Assembly (NCBI RefSeq): GCF_003966735.1 | Contig: NZ_AP017378.1 | Location: forward strand, 2,624,905-2,688,904 | Length of the DNA stretch: 64,000 bases | Direction: 5' to 3' | Source of the DNA: Desulfovibrio ferrophilus | Lineage (GTDB): Bacteria > Desulfobacterota > Desulfovibrionia > Desulfovibrionales > Desulfovibrionaceae | Part shown: positions 8,949 through 18,368 of the stretch, in pieces | How positions within the stretch are numbered: the stretch's first letter is position 1 | Layout of the letters: each line of letters opens with the position of its first letter | Position numbers and translations under genes: made by a program | Notes under the pieces: model-generated | Seen by the model: only the letters and a program-made list of their open reading frames with translations | Database searches by the model: none | What the model was told of the DNA's origin: nothing

Positions 8949-10451
8949 CTACCTCCTCAAGCTGTTGTCGTTGTTCATGGCGAAACCGGCGCGGCCACTC
9001 TTGCTCTTCAGCACAAAGGCCAGGGCAAAACAGGCCAGCACGACAGCCCAACCATACCCAATAATGGGACCGAGGTCGTAGCCACCGTAGTTCTTGGCGA
9101 TATCACCGTAGAAGTTGCTGATTACGAGCATGCCGAGCATGCCCACGGTCAGGAACCTGAGTGAAAAGTTCCACCACTGGCCCACCATGAATTCAGAGGT
9201 GCGGTTCACGTGGTCACGCAGCACGTCCAGACGGCACAACCAGGAAATCGCAAAAATTTCCATGAGAGCACATCCCAAGATGCCGAAGTTGTTGATGAAG
9301 TGATCAACAATATCCAGAACGTACAACCCGCCGCCCATGCAGAACACCAGAGAGACGAGAAAACCGACCAGACACAGGGTGTTGGTGGTCTTCTTACGGC
9401 TCCAGCCGAACTTATCCATGAAGGCTGAGATGCAGGCCTCGACAATGGAAATGTGCGAAGACACACCGGCCATGGTCAGGGACAGGAAGAACAGGGTGCC
9501 GAAAAACGCGGGCATGGGCATCAGATTGATGGCCATGGGGATGGTGATAAAGGCCAGGCCCACACCGCCGCCAGCCACGTCCTTGATGGGCACGCCCTGC
9601 TGGGCAGCCATGTAACCGAGCACCGAGAAGATCATCACACCGGCCATCATGGAAAAGCCGCAGTTGATGAACACGGTCATGAAGGCGTTGTTGTTGATAT
9701 CGGACTTGGCCGGCAAATAGCTGGAATAGGCCAGCATGATAGCAAAACCGACGGACAGACTGAAGAAGATCTGACCGTAAGCAGCAACCCAGACCTTATA
9801 GTCGGTCAGCCGCGAGAAGTCGGGCTTAAACAGCCAGTTCACGCCGTCTGCGGCACCGTCCAGGGACAGCACGCGCACGGTGAGCACCACCACCATCAGG
9901 AACAGCACCGGCATCAGGACCTTGCCTGCGCGCTCGATACCCTTCTTGACGCCAGTCATACAAGCCAGCCAGGTGATACTCCAGGCCAGAAGAACAGCAG
10001 CAAAAATTTTGGGCTGCAGGCTACCCAATTCCAAAGGCCCACCAGTCAGGCCCAGGAACTCGCCAAAGAAAAAGCCCTTGGGATCTGCACCCCAGGACTG
10101 CGTGAAGGCAAATCCGGTATAGGAAATGGTCCAGCCAATGACGGCCACGTAATACACGGAAATGACCGCTGCCACGAGGACCTGGAACCAGCCCAGCCAC
10201 TCCCAGCGCTTGTTGATACTAGCGAAGACCTTGGGAGCGGAACCGCGGAAGCGATGCCCCAACCCGAACTCCATCACCATGAACGGGATACCCGCGGTGA
10301 GCATGGCGAAGATGTACGGTACCAGGAAGGCCCCGCCGCCATTTTCATACGCCATATAAGGAAAGCGCCAAATATTTCCAAGGCCGATGGCTGAGCCTAC
10401 GGCCGCGAGGATAAATCCTACTCGTGATCCCCATTGTTCGCGTTCTGCCAT
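8949..10451 (-). CDS. sodium-dependent neurotransmitter/amino-acid symporter (NSS family, LeuT fold)
   Basis: The 500-residue protein has about 11-12 hydrophobic helices and opens with the family hallmark REQWGSRVGFILAAVGSAIG and GNIWRFPYMAYENGGGAF, which form helix 1 and the sodium/substrate site. Further landmarks are GIPFMVMEFGLGH, FFSLSVGFAIMLAYSSYLP (helix 6) and SSHISIVEACISAFMDKFG. The ATG at 10451 follows AGGAG. NSS proteins take up amino acids with sodium. The MetS-like 30-residue gene directly downstream suggests a MetP-type Met/Ala-like importer. The substrate is inferred, not shown. Confidence 0.92.
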   Translation of the reverse strand: MAEREQWGSRVGFILAAVGSAIGLGNIWRFPYMAYENGGGAFLVPYIFAMLTAGIPFMVMEFGLGHRFRGSAPKVFASINKRWEWLGWFQVLVAAVISVYYVAVIGWTISYTGFAFTQSWGADPKGFFFGEFLGLTGGPLELGSLQPKIFAAVLLAWSITWLACMTGVKKGIERAGKVLMPVLFLMVVVLTVRVLSLDGAADGVNWLFKPDFSRLTDYKVWVAAYGQIFFSLSVGFAIMLAYSSYLPAKSDINNNAFMTVFINCGFSMMAGVMIFSVLGYMAAQQGVPIKDVAGGGVGLAFITIPMAINLMPMPAFFGTLFFLSLTMAGVSSHISIVEACISAFMDKFGWSRKKTTNTLCLVGFLVSLVFCMGGGLYVLDIVDHFINNFGILGCALMEIFAISWLCRLDVLRDHVNRTSEFMVGQWWNFSLRFLTVGMLGMLVISNFYGDIAKNYGGYDLGPIIGYGWAVVLACFALAFVLKSKSGRAGFAMNNDNSLRR

Positions 10452-11015
10452 GGAACACTCCTCTCAGATTTTCTGCCCCGAATGAGTTGTCGCTGTGCTA
10501 ATGACCGGTCGAGACTAAATGAAAAATAAAAAGTTTTTACCGCACCCCGCACCATTACGGACGGTTTGCATACCCCCCATATCTGAAATTGTCTACAATG
10601 ATATATTGTATTGAAAAGATTATTCCGGGAAATTATTCTGAATGCGTATTATTCTTTTAAGTTTTTTCTCATTCCGAACTCTGCAAAGGAAGTTTCATGG
10701 ACAGCTTTCCCATAACAGGCAAACCAGAAACAACAGGGCTCCCCACCTTTAGAGAAGGCGCCGCAGAAAATAATGGTTTTGTGCCGAAATCACAGATATT
10801 TTCAAAGATTTTTGATCTAAAAATAATCTATAAAAAGTCTAAACTCGCTGCTGCAAAAGCAATTTCTCATGTTGAGGCTGCCAGCCCTCGTTCCAGACTT
10901 ATCAAGTCTGAATTCTGCTGAAACTGGCCACCTGAAAAGCAAATCACGTTGCCCTTGCCCCTTAAATAGACTATTTATTCAAAGAACTACCAATCCGGAC
11001 CAACACAAGACGATT
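10452..11015. other. long AT-rich divergent intergenic region
   Basis: This stretch separates the NSS symporter (minus) from the HD-GYP regulator (plus) and should hold both promoters. A palindrome TACAAT-N5-ATTGTA sits at 10594-10610 in the most AT-rich part. An ATG at 10697 behind GGAAG opens a 74-codon frame, but it has no recognisable domain and atypical composition, so I do not call it. Confidence 0.45.
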
Positions 11016-12116
11016 ATGCGCATTCTTATTATTGATGACGAAAGATTTCTCTGCCAGACCATAGCCGACTTCTTCGAAGACATGGGCTATGAGTGCGAGA
11101 CTGCGTTCGATGGACGGCAAGGGGTCCAGGCTTTCGAAGCCACGCAACCCGACGTTGTCCTGTGCGACCTGAACATGCCCCAGTTGGACGGCTTCGGCGT
11201 GCTGGACGCCATCACACACAAATCTCCCGAGACCCCGGTCATCGTCGTTTCCGGAGTCGGTGTCATCGCCGATGCCGTTCGAGCCGTTCGCCACGGGGCA
11301 TGGGACTTCGTCACCAAACCCATCCGCGACATGAACGTGCTCGAACACAGGGTCAGCAAAGCCCTGGAACGAGCCGATCTGTTACGCCAGAACCGGCGCT
11401 ACCGGGAACATCTGGAAGAAGAGGTCAAAAAGCGGACTGCCGACCTGCGCAAGGAGGCCAATGAGCGCCTCGAGGCTCAGCACAAGGTGCAGGTCCTGAA
11501 CGAGGAAATCATTCACACCCAGAAGGAACTGATCATGCTTCTGGGCGACGTGGTGGAGCACCGTTCCAAGGAAACCGCCAACCATGTTCGACGCGTGGCC
11601 GAAATCTCCTATCTGCTGGCCATCAAGAGTGGCATGGATAAAACCGAAGCCGAGACGCTGCGCCTGGCCTCCCCCATGCACGACGTGGGCAAAATCGCCA
11701 TCCCGGATTCCATTCTCAACAAGCCTGCCAGGCTGACCACTGAAGAATTCGAAATCATCAAGTCACACACCCTGATCGGCTTCGAGATCCTGAACCACTC
11801 TAAACGCCGCATCATGAAGGCCGCAGCCATCACCGCCCTGCAACATCATGAACGCTGGGACGGCAAAGGATACCCCCACGGCCTCGCTGGTGAGGACATC
11901 CACGTCTACGGTCGCATCACCTGCATCGCCGATGTCTTTGACGCCCTGACCCAAAAACGCATCTACAAGGATGCCTGGCCGCTGGACAAAGTGCTGGATA
12001 TGTATCGCAAGCAAAGCGGTTTGCAATTTGATCCCCATTTGACGGACATCCTGCTGAATAGCACCGATGAGATTTCAGCCATCACCACCCGCTACCCGGA
12101 CTCAAGCCAATCCTGA
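11016..12116 (+). CDS. response regulator with HD-GYP cyclic-di-GMP phosphodiesterase domain
   Basis: The 366-residue protein has a receiver domain (residues 1-120, Asp51 in VVLCDLNMP, FVTKP Lys101), a coiled-coil linker (about 121-165) and an HD-GYP domain (about 170-355). The HD pair is His222-Asp223 (MHDVGKIAIPD) and the GYP triad is at 285-287 (WDGKGYPHG). HD-GYP enzymes degrade cyclic di-GMP, and both metal and signature residues are intact, so it should be active. The ATG at 11016 was chosen because the receiver domain begins right there; the leader has only a weak ribosome site. No kinase is adjacent, so its partner is unknown. Confidence 0.9.
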   Translation: MRILIIDDERFLCQTIADFFEDMGYECETAFDGRQGVQAFEATQPDVVLCDLNMPQLDGFGVLDAITHKSPETPVIVVSGVGVIADAVRAVRHGAWDFVTKPIRDMNVLEHRVSKALERADLLRQNRRYREHLEEEVKKRTADLRKEANERLEAQHKVQVLNEEIIHTQKELIMLLGDVVEHRSKETANHVRRVAEISYLLAIKSGMDKTEAETLRLASPMHDVGKIAIPDSILNKPARLTTEEFEIIKSHTLIGFEILNHSKRRIMKAAAITALQHHERWDGKGYPHGLAGEDIHVYGRITCIADVFDALTQKRIYKDAWPLDKVLDMYRKQSGLQFDPHLTDILLNSTDEISAITTRYPDSSQS

Positions 12117-12144
12117 GCCACGAATCCTAGGACTTCATCAATCC

Positions 12145-12567
12145 TCAACGAACCACAAGTACCGGACACGAGGCAGCCTGGAGGACCTTGTGCGTCACAC
12201 TGCCCAAAAGCAGCCCCTTGACGCCTCCTAGCCCCCGGCTCCCCATCACGATCAGGTCGAATCCCTCGATGTCGGCGACCTCCACGATGATCTGAGCCGT
12301 ATTGCCACCAATGACCTTGGAGGCATGCGCCACCCCCTTGCCATCCAAAGGAGCACGCCCAATTTCAATCACCAGTTCGGCGTCGGCCATCAGCCGATCC
12401 AACACCAACTGGAAATTGGGTTCACCCAGAGTGGTGGGCACCGGTTTGTGGCAATGCAGCAACAGAATGGATGCCCCGCTCAGTGCAGCAAGTTCCGCTG
12501 CATGCTCCACCGCAGTCAAGGAAGGTTCGGAACCGTCTACGGGGACGAGTATTTTCTTGATCCTCAT
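12145..12567 (-). CDS. universal stress protein (single UspA domain)
   Basis: This 140-residue single-domain Usp opens IKKILVPVDGSEPSLTAVEHA and ends with the nucleotide-binding signature GSRGLGGVKGLLLGSVTHKV, matching G-2x-G-9x-G-S/T. It is therefore of the ATP-binding class. The ATG follows GAGGAGGGC at 5 bases. The gene is convergent with the HD-GYP regulator and divergent from the nucleotidase gene. The physiological role is not predictable from sequence. Confidence 0.92.
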   Translation of the reverse strand: MRIKKILVPVDGSEPSLTAVEHAAELAALSGASILLLHCHKPVPTTLGEPNFQLVLDRLMADAELVIEIGRAPLDGKGVAHASKVIGGNTAQIIVEVADIEGFDLIVMGSRGLGGVKGLLLGSVTHKVLQAASCPVLVVR

Positions 12568-12635
12568 AACGCCCTCCTCTTTTCTTTATGATAAGACCTG
12601 ATGTACTCTCTGCCAAATCCGCAAGGAGAAATAGT

Positions 12636-14273
12636 ATGCCCACCCTGAGAAGAAACACCCCTTCGCCAGGCAGGAAATTTCCCCCGATCATGGTTCTGCT
12701 TCTGGTCACCGTTCTGACACTGGGCGGTTGTGCCCGCACTTACAGCCTGACCATCCTGCATACCAACGATATTCACGCCCACCTGTCCCAGTTCGACAAA
12801 TACGGCCAGCTCTGCCCCGAAACCACGGACAAGCCCTGTTCCGGCGGTATGGCTCGCATCGCCGATGCGGCCCGTGCCGAGCGTGCACAGGAACAAAACG
12901 TTCTCCTGCTGGACGCGGGCGACCAATTCCAGGGGACCCTGTATTTCACTCGGTTCAAGGGGCAAGCTGCCGCAACACTGATGAATGCCGTGGGCTACGA
13001 TGCCATGGCTCTGGGAAACCATGAATTCGACGCGGGCCCCCAGGTGCTTGCTGATTTTTCCACGTCTCTGAACTTCCCTCTCCTCGCCTGCAACGTTGAT
13101 GCGTCAACAGACACACCATTGAGCGATCGGATCAAACCGCACCTGCTGCTGGAACGCGGCGGCCGCCGTATCGGAATCATCGGGGTCATCACCCCGGAGA
13201 CCGCATTTCTCTCCTCCCCCGGAGCAACGCTTCAGTTCAACGATCCCGCACCCTGTCTGCGCCAATCCATACATGACCTCAGTGCCCAAGGAGCCGAAAT
13301 CATCATTGCCCTGAGCCACAACGGTTACGCCGCAGACCTTGAACTGGCGCGCACGACCCCAGGGCTGGATATCGTGGTCGGCGGGCATTCCCACACCCGG
13401 CTGGGTTCGGAGCCAAACTCCGCTGGTCCCTATCCCACTGTAGTCAACGGTCCCTCCGAGCAACCGGTACTGGTGGTTCAGGACGGGCAATGGGGTCGGA
13501 ATCTCGGGCGTCTCACCGTGGATTTTGATGATTCCGGCGTCCCCGTATCCTGGTCCGGGCAACCTTTGAACCTCGACAATTCCCAGCCCCGCGCTGAAGA
13601 CATCGTCGCACTGGTCCGGGGCTATCAAACCGAATTGGCTTCTTTCCGTTCCTCCACGGTGGGCAGGCTACAGAGCCGCATCGATACCCCCAAAAAGCAA
13701 TGCCGATTTGGCGAATGCATCCTGGGCAACCTCGTGGCTGACGCAACCCTGGATGTATCCCTCCAAGCCGGAGCACGAGCCGCTCTCATCAATAGCGGAG
13801 GCCTCCGGGCCGGACTTCCCGCTGGCGAAGTGACATTGGGCAACGTGCTCACGGCTCTGCCTTTCGCCAATGAGATTCTGGTCGCCGAACTCCCCGGACA
13901 GATTCTACTCGAAGTTCTTGAGCACGGCGTCAGCCGTGCCGACGGGACCCACGATTCAGGCACGGGGCGTTTTCTGCAAACCGCCGGGTTACGCTATTCC
14001 TGGTCGCCCTCACGCCCGGAAGGACAGCGCATCCTTGAGGCGGAAATCTTTGACGGGCATTTCTGGCTGCCCCTCAACCCCAACGACAGCTATCGCATCG
14101 CTCTACCCGACTACCTGCTTGGCGGGGGAGACGGCTACACCATGCTCAAGCCCTTCGGGCCGTCGGCCTATACCACCTCCCTCTCCACGGCAGACGCCCT
14201 GAGGGAGTATTTTGAATTGCACAGCCCCCTGACCACTCCGGGAACAGGCAACCGCATCAGGCAAATGCCCTGA
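12636..14273 (+). CDS. 5'-nucleotidase / UshA-like metallophosphatase lipoprotein
   Basis: The protein of about 545 residues has a signal peptide ending in the lipobox LGGC, so it is likely anchored on the periplasmic side. The calcineurin-type catalytic domain shows all metal-binding motifs: TNDIHAH, LDAGDQFQGT, GNHEFD, SHNGY, GGHSHT. The C-terminal 5'-nucleotidase domain (about residues 345-530) binds the nucleotide (AALINSGGLRAGLPAGEVT, LPDYLLGGGDGYTM). Such enzymes hydrolyse extracellular nucleotides or nucleotide sugars to salvage nucleosides and phosphate. The ATG at 12636 follows AAGGAG at 8 bases and gives a normal signal peptide, unlike the upstream in-frame start. Confidence 0.92.
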   Translation: MPTLRRNTPSPGRKFPPIMVLLLVTVLTLGGCARTYSLTILHTNDIHAHLSQFDKYGQLCPETTDKPCSGGMARIADAARAERAQEQNVLLLDAGDQFQGTLYFTRFKGQAAATLMNAVGYDAMALGNHEFDAGPQVLADFSTSLNFPLLACNVDASTDTPLSDRIKPHLLLERGGRRIGIIGVITPETAFLSSPGATLQFNDPAPCLRQSIHDLSAQGAEIIIALSHNGYAADLELARTTPGLDIVVGGHSHTRLGSEPNSAGPYPTVVNGPSEQPVLVVQDGQWGRNLGRLTVDFDDSGVPVSWSGQPLNLDNSQPRAEDIVALVRGYQTELASFRSSTVGRLQSRIDTPKKQCRFGECILGNLVADATLDVSLQAGARAALINSGGLRAGLPAGEVTLGNVLTALPFANEILVAELPGQILLEVLEHGVSRADGTHDSGTGRFLQTAGLRYSWSPSRPEGQRILEAEIFDGHFWLPLNPNDSYRIALPDYLLGGGDGYTMLKPFGPSAYTTSLSTADALREYFELHSPLTTPGTGNRIRQMP

Positions 14274-14297
14274 GGACTTCCCATAGGCAGCAGTGAA

Positions 14298-14315
14298 TGC
14301 TAACACAAGTTAGCA
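14298..14315. repeat. perfect inverted repeat TGCTAAC-N4-GTTAGCA
   Basis: TGCTAAC (14298-14304) and GTTAGCA (14309-14315) flank ACAA, between the nucleotidase gene and the CXXCH kinase gene. No T-run follows. It could be an operator for the kinase/regulator operon starting at 14420, or a weak terminator. Confidence 0.5.
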
Positions 14316-14419
14316 CCTGTGTATCCAAGGTGGCGGATTCCTTTGCCCTGCTTGCCTTGCTTCCATTCCGGACATAGGGTTGGCAGTCTTGAAAACCTAT
14401 TCTGACCGGAAGTCGGCCC

Positions 14420-16879
14420 ATGAAAGTAGCAAAACCCAAAACCATCCAGACCAAATTCCTGCTGGGGCTGGCAGCCATCGCCCTCGGAGGCGGGCTGATC
14501 TTTTCCTTTGGGTTGTATTTTCATTTGCGCGGCCTGCTGGAGTCAGAGGTGGCGCACAAGGCAGAGTTGATCCTCTCTCAGGTGGAAGCCGTTCGCCGCT
14601 ATGTGCGCGAGACGCTCCGCCCCGTCATGTACGGACTGCTACCCGAAGATGAATTCATCATCGAGGCCATGAGCACCTCATACATCTCGCGCAAGGTCAT
14701 GGAAAACGTGGACAGCGGCGAAGACCCATTCACCTATCGTCGGGTGTCCATTGATGCGCGCAACCCCCAATTCGAAGCCACCGAGCGCGAAGCCACACTG
14801 GTCCGCTACTTCCAGGACCATCCCAAGGCCCTTGAAATCTCCCGCTTTGAGACCATCGAGGGACTGCAATATTACCTCATTGCCCGCCCCGTGCGCTTCG
14901 GCAAGTCGTGCATGAACTGCCACGGCGAACCCGCCGACGCACCTGCCGTGCTCATCGAGCGCTATGGGGACAGAAACGGCTTCGGGCGCATCGAAGGTTC
15001 GGTGGGCGGCGTCACCTCCGTGATCATGCCCGTGGGCAGCGCCCTATCGCGCATCCGAGGGGCCACTCTGGGTTATGTGCTGATGGCCATCTTCGGCACG
15101 TTTATCTGCTTTGCCGTGGTCAACATCCTGTTCAACCGTGTGGTCATCCAGAGCCTGCGTGGCGTATTGGATGCCTTCCCCCGCTATTTCGGCAAGCAGG
15201 CCCATCAGACCCTGTTCAGTCGGCTGGACGCCATGGGAGAGGAAGGCGACGAAATCGATGAGATCCAGCGTTCTGTGGAAGAACTGGCCAGCAACCTGTC
15301 CACGGCTCGCAGCGAACTGGAAAAATACGCCAAGAACCTGGAAGGCATGGTCGAAGAGCGGACCAAGGAGCTTTCCCTGGAAGCCATGGAACGGCGCAGT
15401 GACGTTCTGTTGTTCGTGGGCCTGCTGGATGGGCTGAACCAATCCCAGACGCGACGCGAACTCATCGAAACAGCCCTGCCCAAGATCGGGGAACGCTACC
15501 GCGCCCGGGAAGCAGCATTTGTCTGTACCCTGGCCTCCCAGAATTCCTATTCATGGCCCGTGAAGAACATCCGGCCTCAGCTGCCCGAGGACTGGCCGTC
15601 CATCCTGGCCGAATCCCGCCCTGTATTCACCTACGACACGGCGCTGATTCCCGTGCAGCCCAACGACACGGCCTTGGAAGGCTACCTTATCCTGCGCTGG
15701 GACGAAGACACCGGCGAAGAACCCGGACAGATGCGCGATGTGCTCATCGCCCTGGGAAGACAGCTGGGCATTGCCATGGAAAACATCAACGCTCTGGACA
15801 ACCTGTTGCGTCAAAACGATGTCCTGGCCTCCATTTTCGAGGGCATCGCCGACCCGCTGCTGCTCATGGACGGCGCCTGCAACATCATCATTGCCAACCA
15901 GGCCGCACGCGCCCTGGCTCAATACGAGAACATCCCGGCCAAGGACGTGGACATCCTGCTGGCCCGGATGCTCGGGATCGATCCGGCAAAGGGCAAGGCC
16001 TGCCCCCTGCGTCAGGTTCTGGAAGACGGCACGCCCAAGTCTTACGAAACCGAGCTGCTCGCAGGGCGAAGCTTCGCCCTGAACATCTACCCCGTTCCCG
16101 GCTCCAAAGACCGTGGAGGCCGGGCGGTTATCTACGTCCGTGAAAACTCCTCGGAAAAACGCATGCTCGCGCGCCTGCAACAGAATGAAAAGCTGATTAC
16201 CGTGGGCAAGCTTGCAGCGGGACTGGCGCATGAAATCAACAACCCGCTGGGAATCATCCTCTGCTACGCCGAACTGCTGCGTTCCGCGGCCTCGACCGAT
16301 CAGAGCAAGGCCGATGTAGAAATCATCATCAATCACACCAAGCAGGCCCAGCGCGTCCTGCAGGACCTGTTGAACTTTGCCCGCCCGCGCAAGGCAACCA
16401 AAGGCCCTTGCGATCCACTGACCGTAATCACCACCCTGTGCGAGGTCTTTTCGGTCCAGGCCGAAAAGCGCGGTGCTTCCATTAAGCTGGACCTGCCCCA
16501 GAGCCTGCCCAGGGTCAACATCGGCCCCGAGTCCCTGGAGCAGATCATCAGCAATCTGCTGCTCAACGCCATCGACGCCTGCGGTGATGATCAGGCCTCT
16601 TGCAGCATCAACGTCAGTGCCTCTGAAATCCAGGAGACGGATGAAGTCGTCATCACCATTCGTGACAACGGCCCGGGTATCGCCCCGCACGACCTGCCGC
16701 GCATTTTCGACCCGTTCTTCACCACCAAGGAGGTCGGCAAAGGCTCCGGCCTCGGTCTGGCCGTGGTCTATGGATTGATGCAGCAGGTAGGCGGACGCAT
16801 TGATGTAGACAATGCCGATGGAGCCGTTTTCACCCTGACACTCCCTGCCAAAAACCAAGGAGACAATCACCTTGAGTGA
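14420..16879 (+). CDS. sensor histidine kinase with Tll0287-like (DUF3365) c-type haem-binding sensor domain
   Basis: The 819-residue protein has a transmembrane helix (about 11-32), an extracytoplasmic Tll0287-like domain (about 35-200) with a CMNCH haem motif at residues 164-168, a second membrane helix (about 215-238), a coiled-coil region, a GAF-like region (about 330-455), a PAS domain (about 470-590), HisKA ([16 protein letters not shown]) and HATPase_c ([21 protein letters not shown]). A CXXCH motif in this family indicates covalent haem c, so the kinase may sense redox state, O2, NO or a similar haem ligand. It overlaps the following sigma-54 regulator gene by 8 bases, which makes a clear two-component pair. 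The ATG follows GGAAG. Confidence 0.9.
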   Translation: MKVAKPKTIQTKFLLGLAAIALGGGLIFSFGLYFHLRGLLESEVAHKAELILSQVEAVRRYVRETLRPVMYGLLPEDEFIIEAMSTSYISRKVMENVDSGEDPFTYRRVSIDARNPQFEATEREATLVRYFQDHPKALEISRFETIEGLQYYLIARPVRFGKSCMNCHGEPADAPAVLIERYGDRNGFGRIEGSVGGVTSVIMPVGSALSRIRGATLGYVLMAIFGTFICFAVVNILFNRVVIQSLRGVLDAFPRYFGKQAHQTLFSRLDAMGEEGDEIDEIQRSVEELASNLSTARSELEKYAKNLEGMVEERTKELSLEAMERRSDVLLFVGLLDGLNQSQTRRELIETALPKIGERYRAREAAFVCTLASQNSYSWPVKNIRPQLPEDWPSILAESRPVFTYDTALIPVQPNDTALEGYLILRWDEDTGEEPGQMRDVLIALGRQLGIAMENINALDNLLRQNDVLASIFEGIADPLLLMDGACNIIIANQAARALAQYENIPAKDVDILLARMLGIDPAKGKACPLRQVLEDGTPKSYETELLAGRSFALNIYPVPGSKDRGGRAVIYVRENSSEKRMLARLQQNEKLITVGKLAAGLAHEINNPLGIILCYAELLRSAASTDQSKADVEIIINHTKQAQRVLQDLLNFARPRKATKGPCDPLTVITTLCEVFSVQAEKRGASIKLDLPQSLPRVNIGPESLEQIISNLLLNAIDACGDDQASCSINVSASEIQETDEVVITIRDNGPGIAPHDLPRIFDPFFTTKEVGKGSGLGLAVVYGLMQQVGGRIDVDNADGAVFTLTLPAKNQGDNHLE

Positions 16880-18269
16880 GCGCGACGCCATCCTCATTGT
16901 GGATGACCAGGCCGATTTCGCACGTGGTCTGGCCCGACTCATTGAACGGGAGTTTCCCGACATTGAATGCCTGATCGCCGGGGGCGGAGAAGAGGCCCTG
17001 CAGATTCTGGACGCAACGCCCGTGCCGCTGATGCTCACGGATCTACGCATGCCGGGGCTCTCCGGCCAGGAGCTCTTGGACCAGGCCTTTGCTCTGTTGC
17101 CCCAGCTCTCGGTGATCATGATCACCGGCTACGGTTCCATCGAGACCGCCGTGGATGCCTTGAAGGGCGGCGCCTACGATTTCCTGACCAAGCCCGTGGA
17201 CCGGGAAAGCCTGATCCGGGCCGTATCCAAGGCCATGGAGCGGGCCAGATTGCTGGACGAAAACCGCCGCCTGAAAAAACTGGTGGAGCAGAATACGAAT
17301 TCGAAAACTCTGTTGCAGGGCGAAAGCACCGCCATGAAGCGGCTACGCGAATCCGTAGCCGCCGTAGCCGCCAGCGACTATACCGTGCTGGTCACTGGCG
17401 AATCCGGTACCGGCAAGGAACTAGTGGCCCGCACCATCCACACCCAGTCCAAGCGCAGCGACGGACCATTGCTCACGGTCAACTGCCCGGCCATCCCGGA
17501 TCAGTTGCTGGAAAGCGAACTCTTCGGCCACGTCAAAGGCGCGTTCACCGGTGCAGACCGTGACCGCAAAGGCCTGTTTGCCAGTGCCAACGGTGGCACC
17601 CTGCTGCTGGATGAGATCGGTGACATTTCCATGGATATCCAGACCAAGCTGCTGCGCGTCCTGCAGGAGCAGGAAGTCCGGCCTGTGGGCACCAGCAACA
17701 GCATACAGGTCAACGTTCGGATTATTGCCTCCACCAATCAAGACCTGGAAGCAAAGATGCGAGCAGGCACCTTCCGCGAAGACCTGTTCTACCGCCTGAA
17801 CGTATTGGCCATTCGAGTGCCACAACTGGCAAAGCGGACAGAGGACATTGCCCATCTGGCGCACCACTTCCTGTCCGAGACCTGCCGCGAAATGCGCATT
17901 CCGCCCAAGGAGATTGCTCCCGAGGTGCTCGCTCATCTGGCTTCGCGCCCCTGGCCGGGCAACGTCCGGGAGTTGCAAAACTTCATGCGTCGGCTGGCGG
18001 TCTTTGCCCAGGACGAGACCGTTAGCCTCTCACTGGCCCGACTGGCCGACAGCCGTGCTGACACAAACGCGGATCAGGACCTGCCCCCCTACAAGCTAGC
18101 CAAGGCCACGGTGGTGGACGACTTCACCCGGACCTACATCCGCCAGTTGCTGACGGCCACGCAAGGCAATATCTCCCATGCGGCACGCGCCTCGGGCCTG
18201 GAACGGGTATCGCTGCAAAAGATATTGAAACGTCTGGATATCGACGCGGATCAATTCAGGAAGAGCTAA
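16872..18269 (+). CDS. NtrC-family sigma-54-dependent response regulator
   Basis: The 465-residue protein has a receiver (residues 1-125, Asp57 in LTDLRMPG), an AAA+ domain (about 145-385: [15 protein letters not shown] Walker A; GAFTGA loop intact; GGTLLLDEIGDIS Walker B) and a Fis-type HTH (NISHAARASGLERVSLQ). The GAFTGA loop means it can contact sigma-54. The start is TTG at 16872 behind AAGGAG; no better ATG exists near the receiver start. It overlaps the end of the CXXCH kinase gene, its evident partner. I saw no clear -24/-12 promoter nearby, so its targets are unknown. Confidence 0.93.
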   Translation: MSERDAILIVDDQADFARGLARLIEREFPDIECLIAGGGEEALQILDATPVPLMLTDLRMPGLSGQELLDQAFALLPQLSVIMITGYGSIETAVDALKGGAYDFLTKPVDRESLIRAVSKAMERARLLDENRRLKKLVEQNTNSKTLLQGESTAMKRLRESVAAVAASDYTVLVTGESGTGKELVARTIHTQSKRSDGPLLTVNCPAIPDQLLESELFGHVKGAFTGADRDRKGLFASANGGTLLLDEIGDISMDIQTKLLRVLQEQEVRPVGTSNSIQVNVRIIASTNQDLEAKMRAGTFREDLFYRLNVLAIRVPQLAKRTEDIAHLAHHFLSETCREMRIPPKEIAPEVLAHLASRPWPGNVRELQNFMRRLAVFAQDETVSLSLARLADSRADTNADQDLPPYKLAKATVVDDFTRTYIRQLLTATQGNISHAARASGLERVSLQKILKRLDIDADQFRKS

Positions 18270-18368
18270 CAGCCATCAACTCAACCCCTTTGAGGAGCAT
18301 CACCATTCCTCTCAAAAGGGAGAAACGGCTCTGACTGAGATTGTCCTGACGCCCCTTCGGCACAGACC

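Noticed and set aside
10697-10921. 74-codon frame behind GGAAG in the NSS/HD-GYP intergenic region
   Set aside because: No recognisable domain, atypical amino acid make-up for this genome and very AT-rich context. It may be real but the sequence alone does not support it.
18270-18368. Imperfect inverted repeat after the NtrC-type regulator gene as terminator
   Set aside because: The CCCTTTGAGGAG / CTCTCAAAAGGG pairing has mismatches and lacks a clear T-run.
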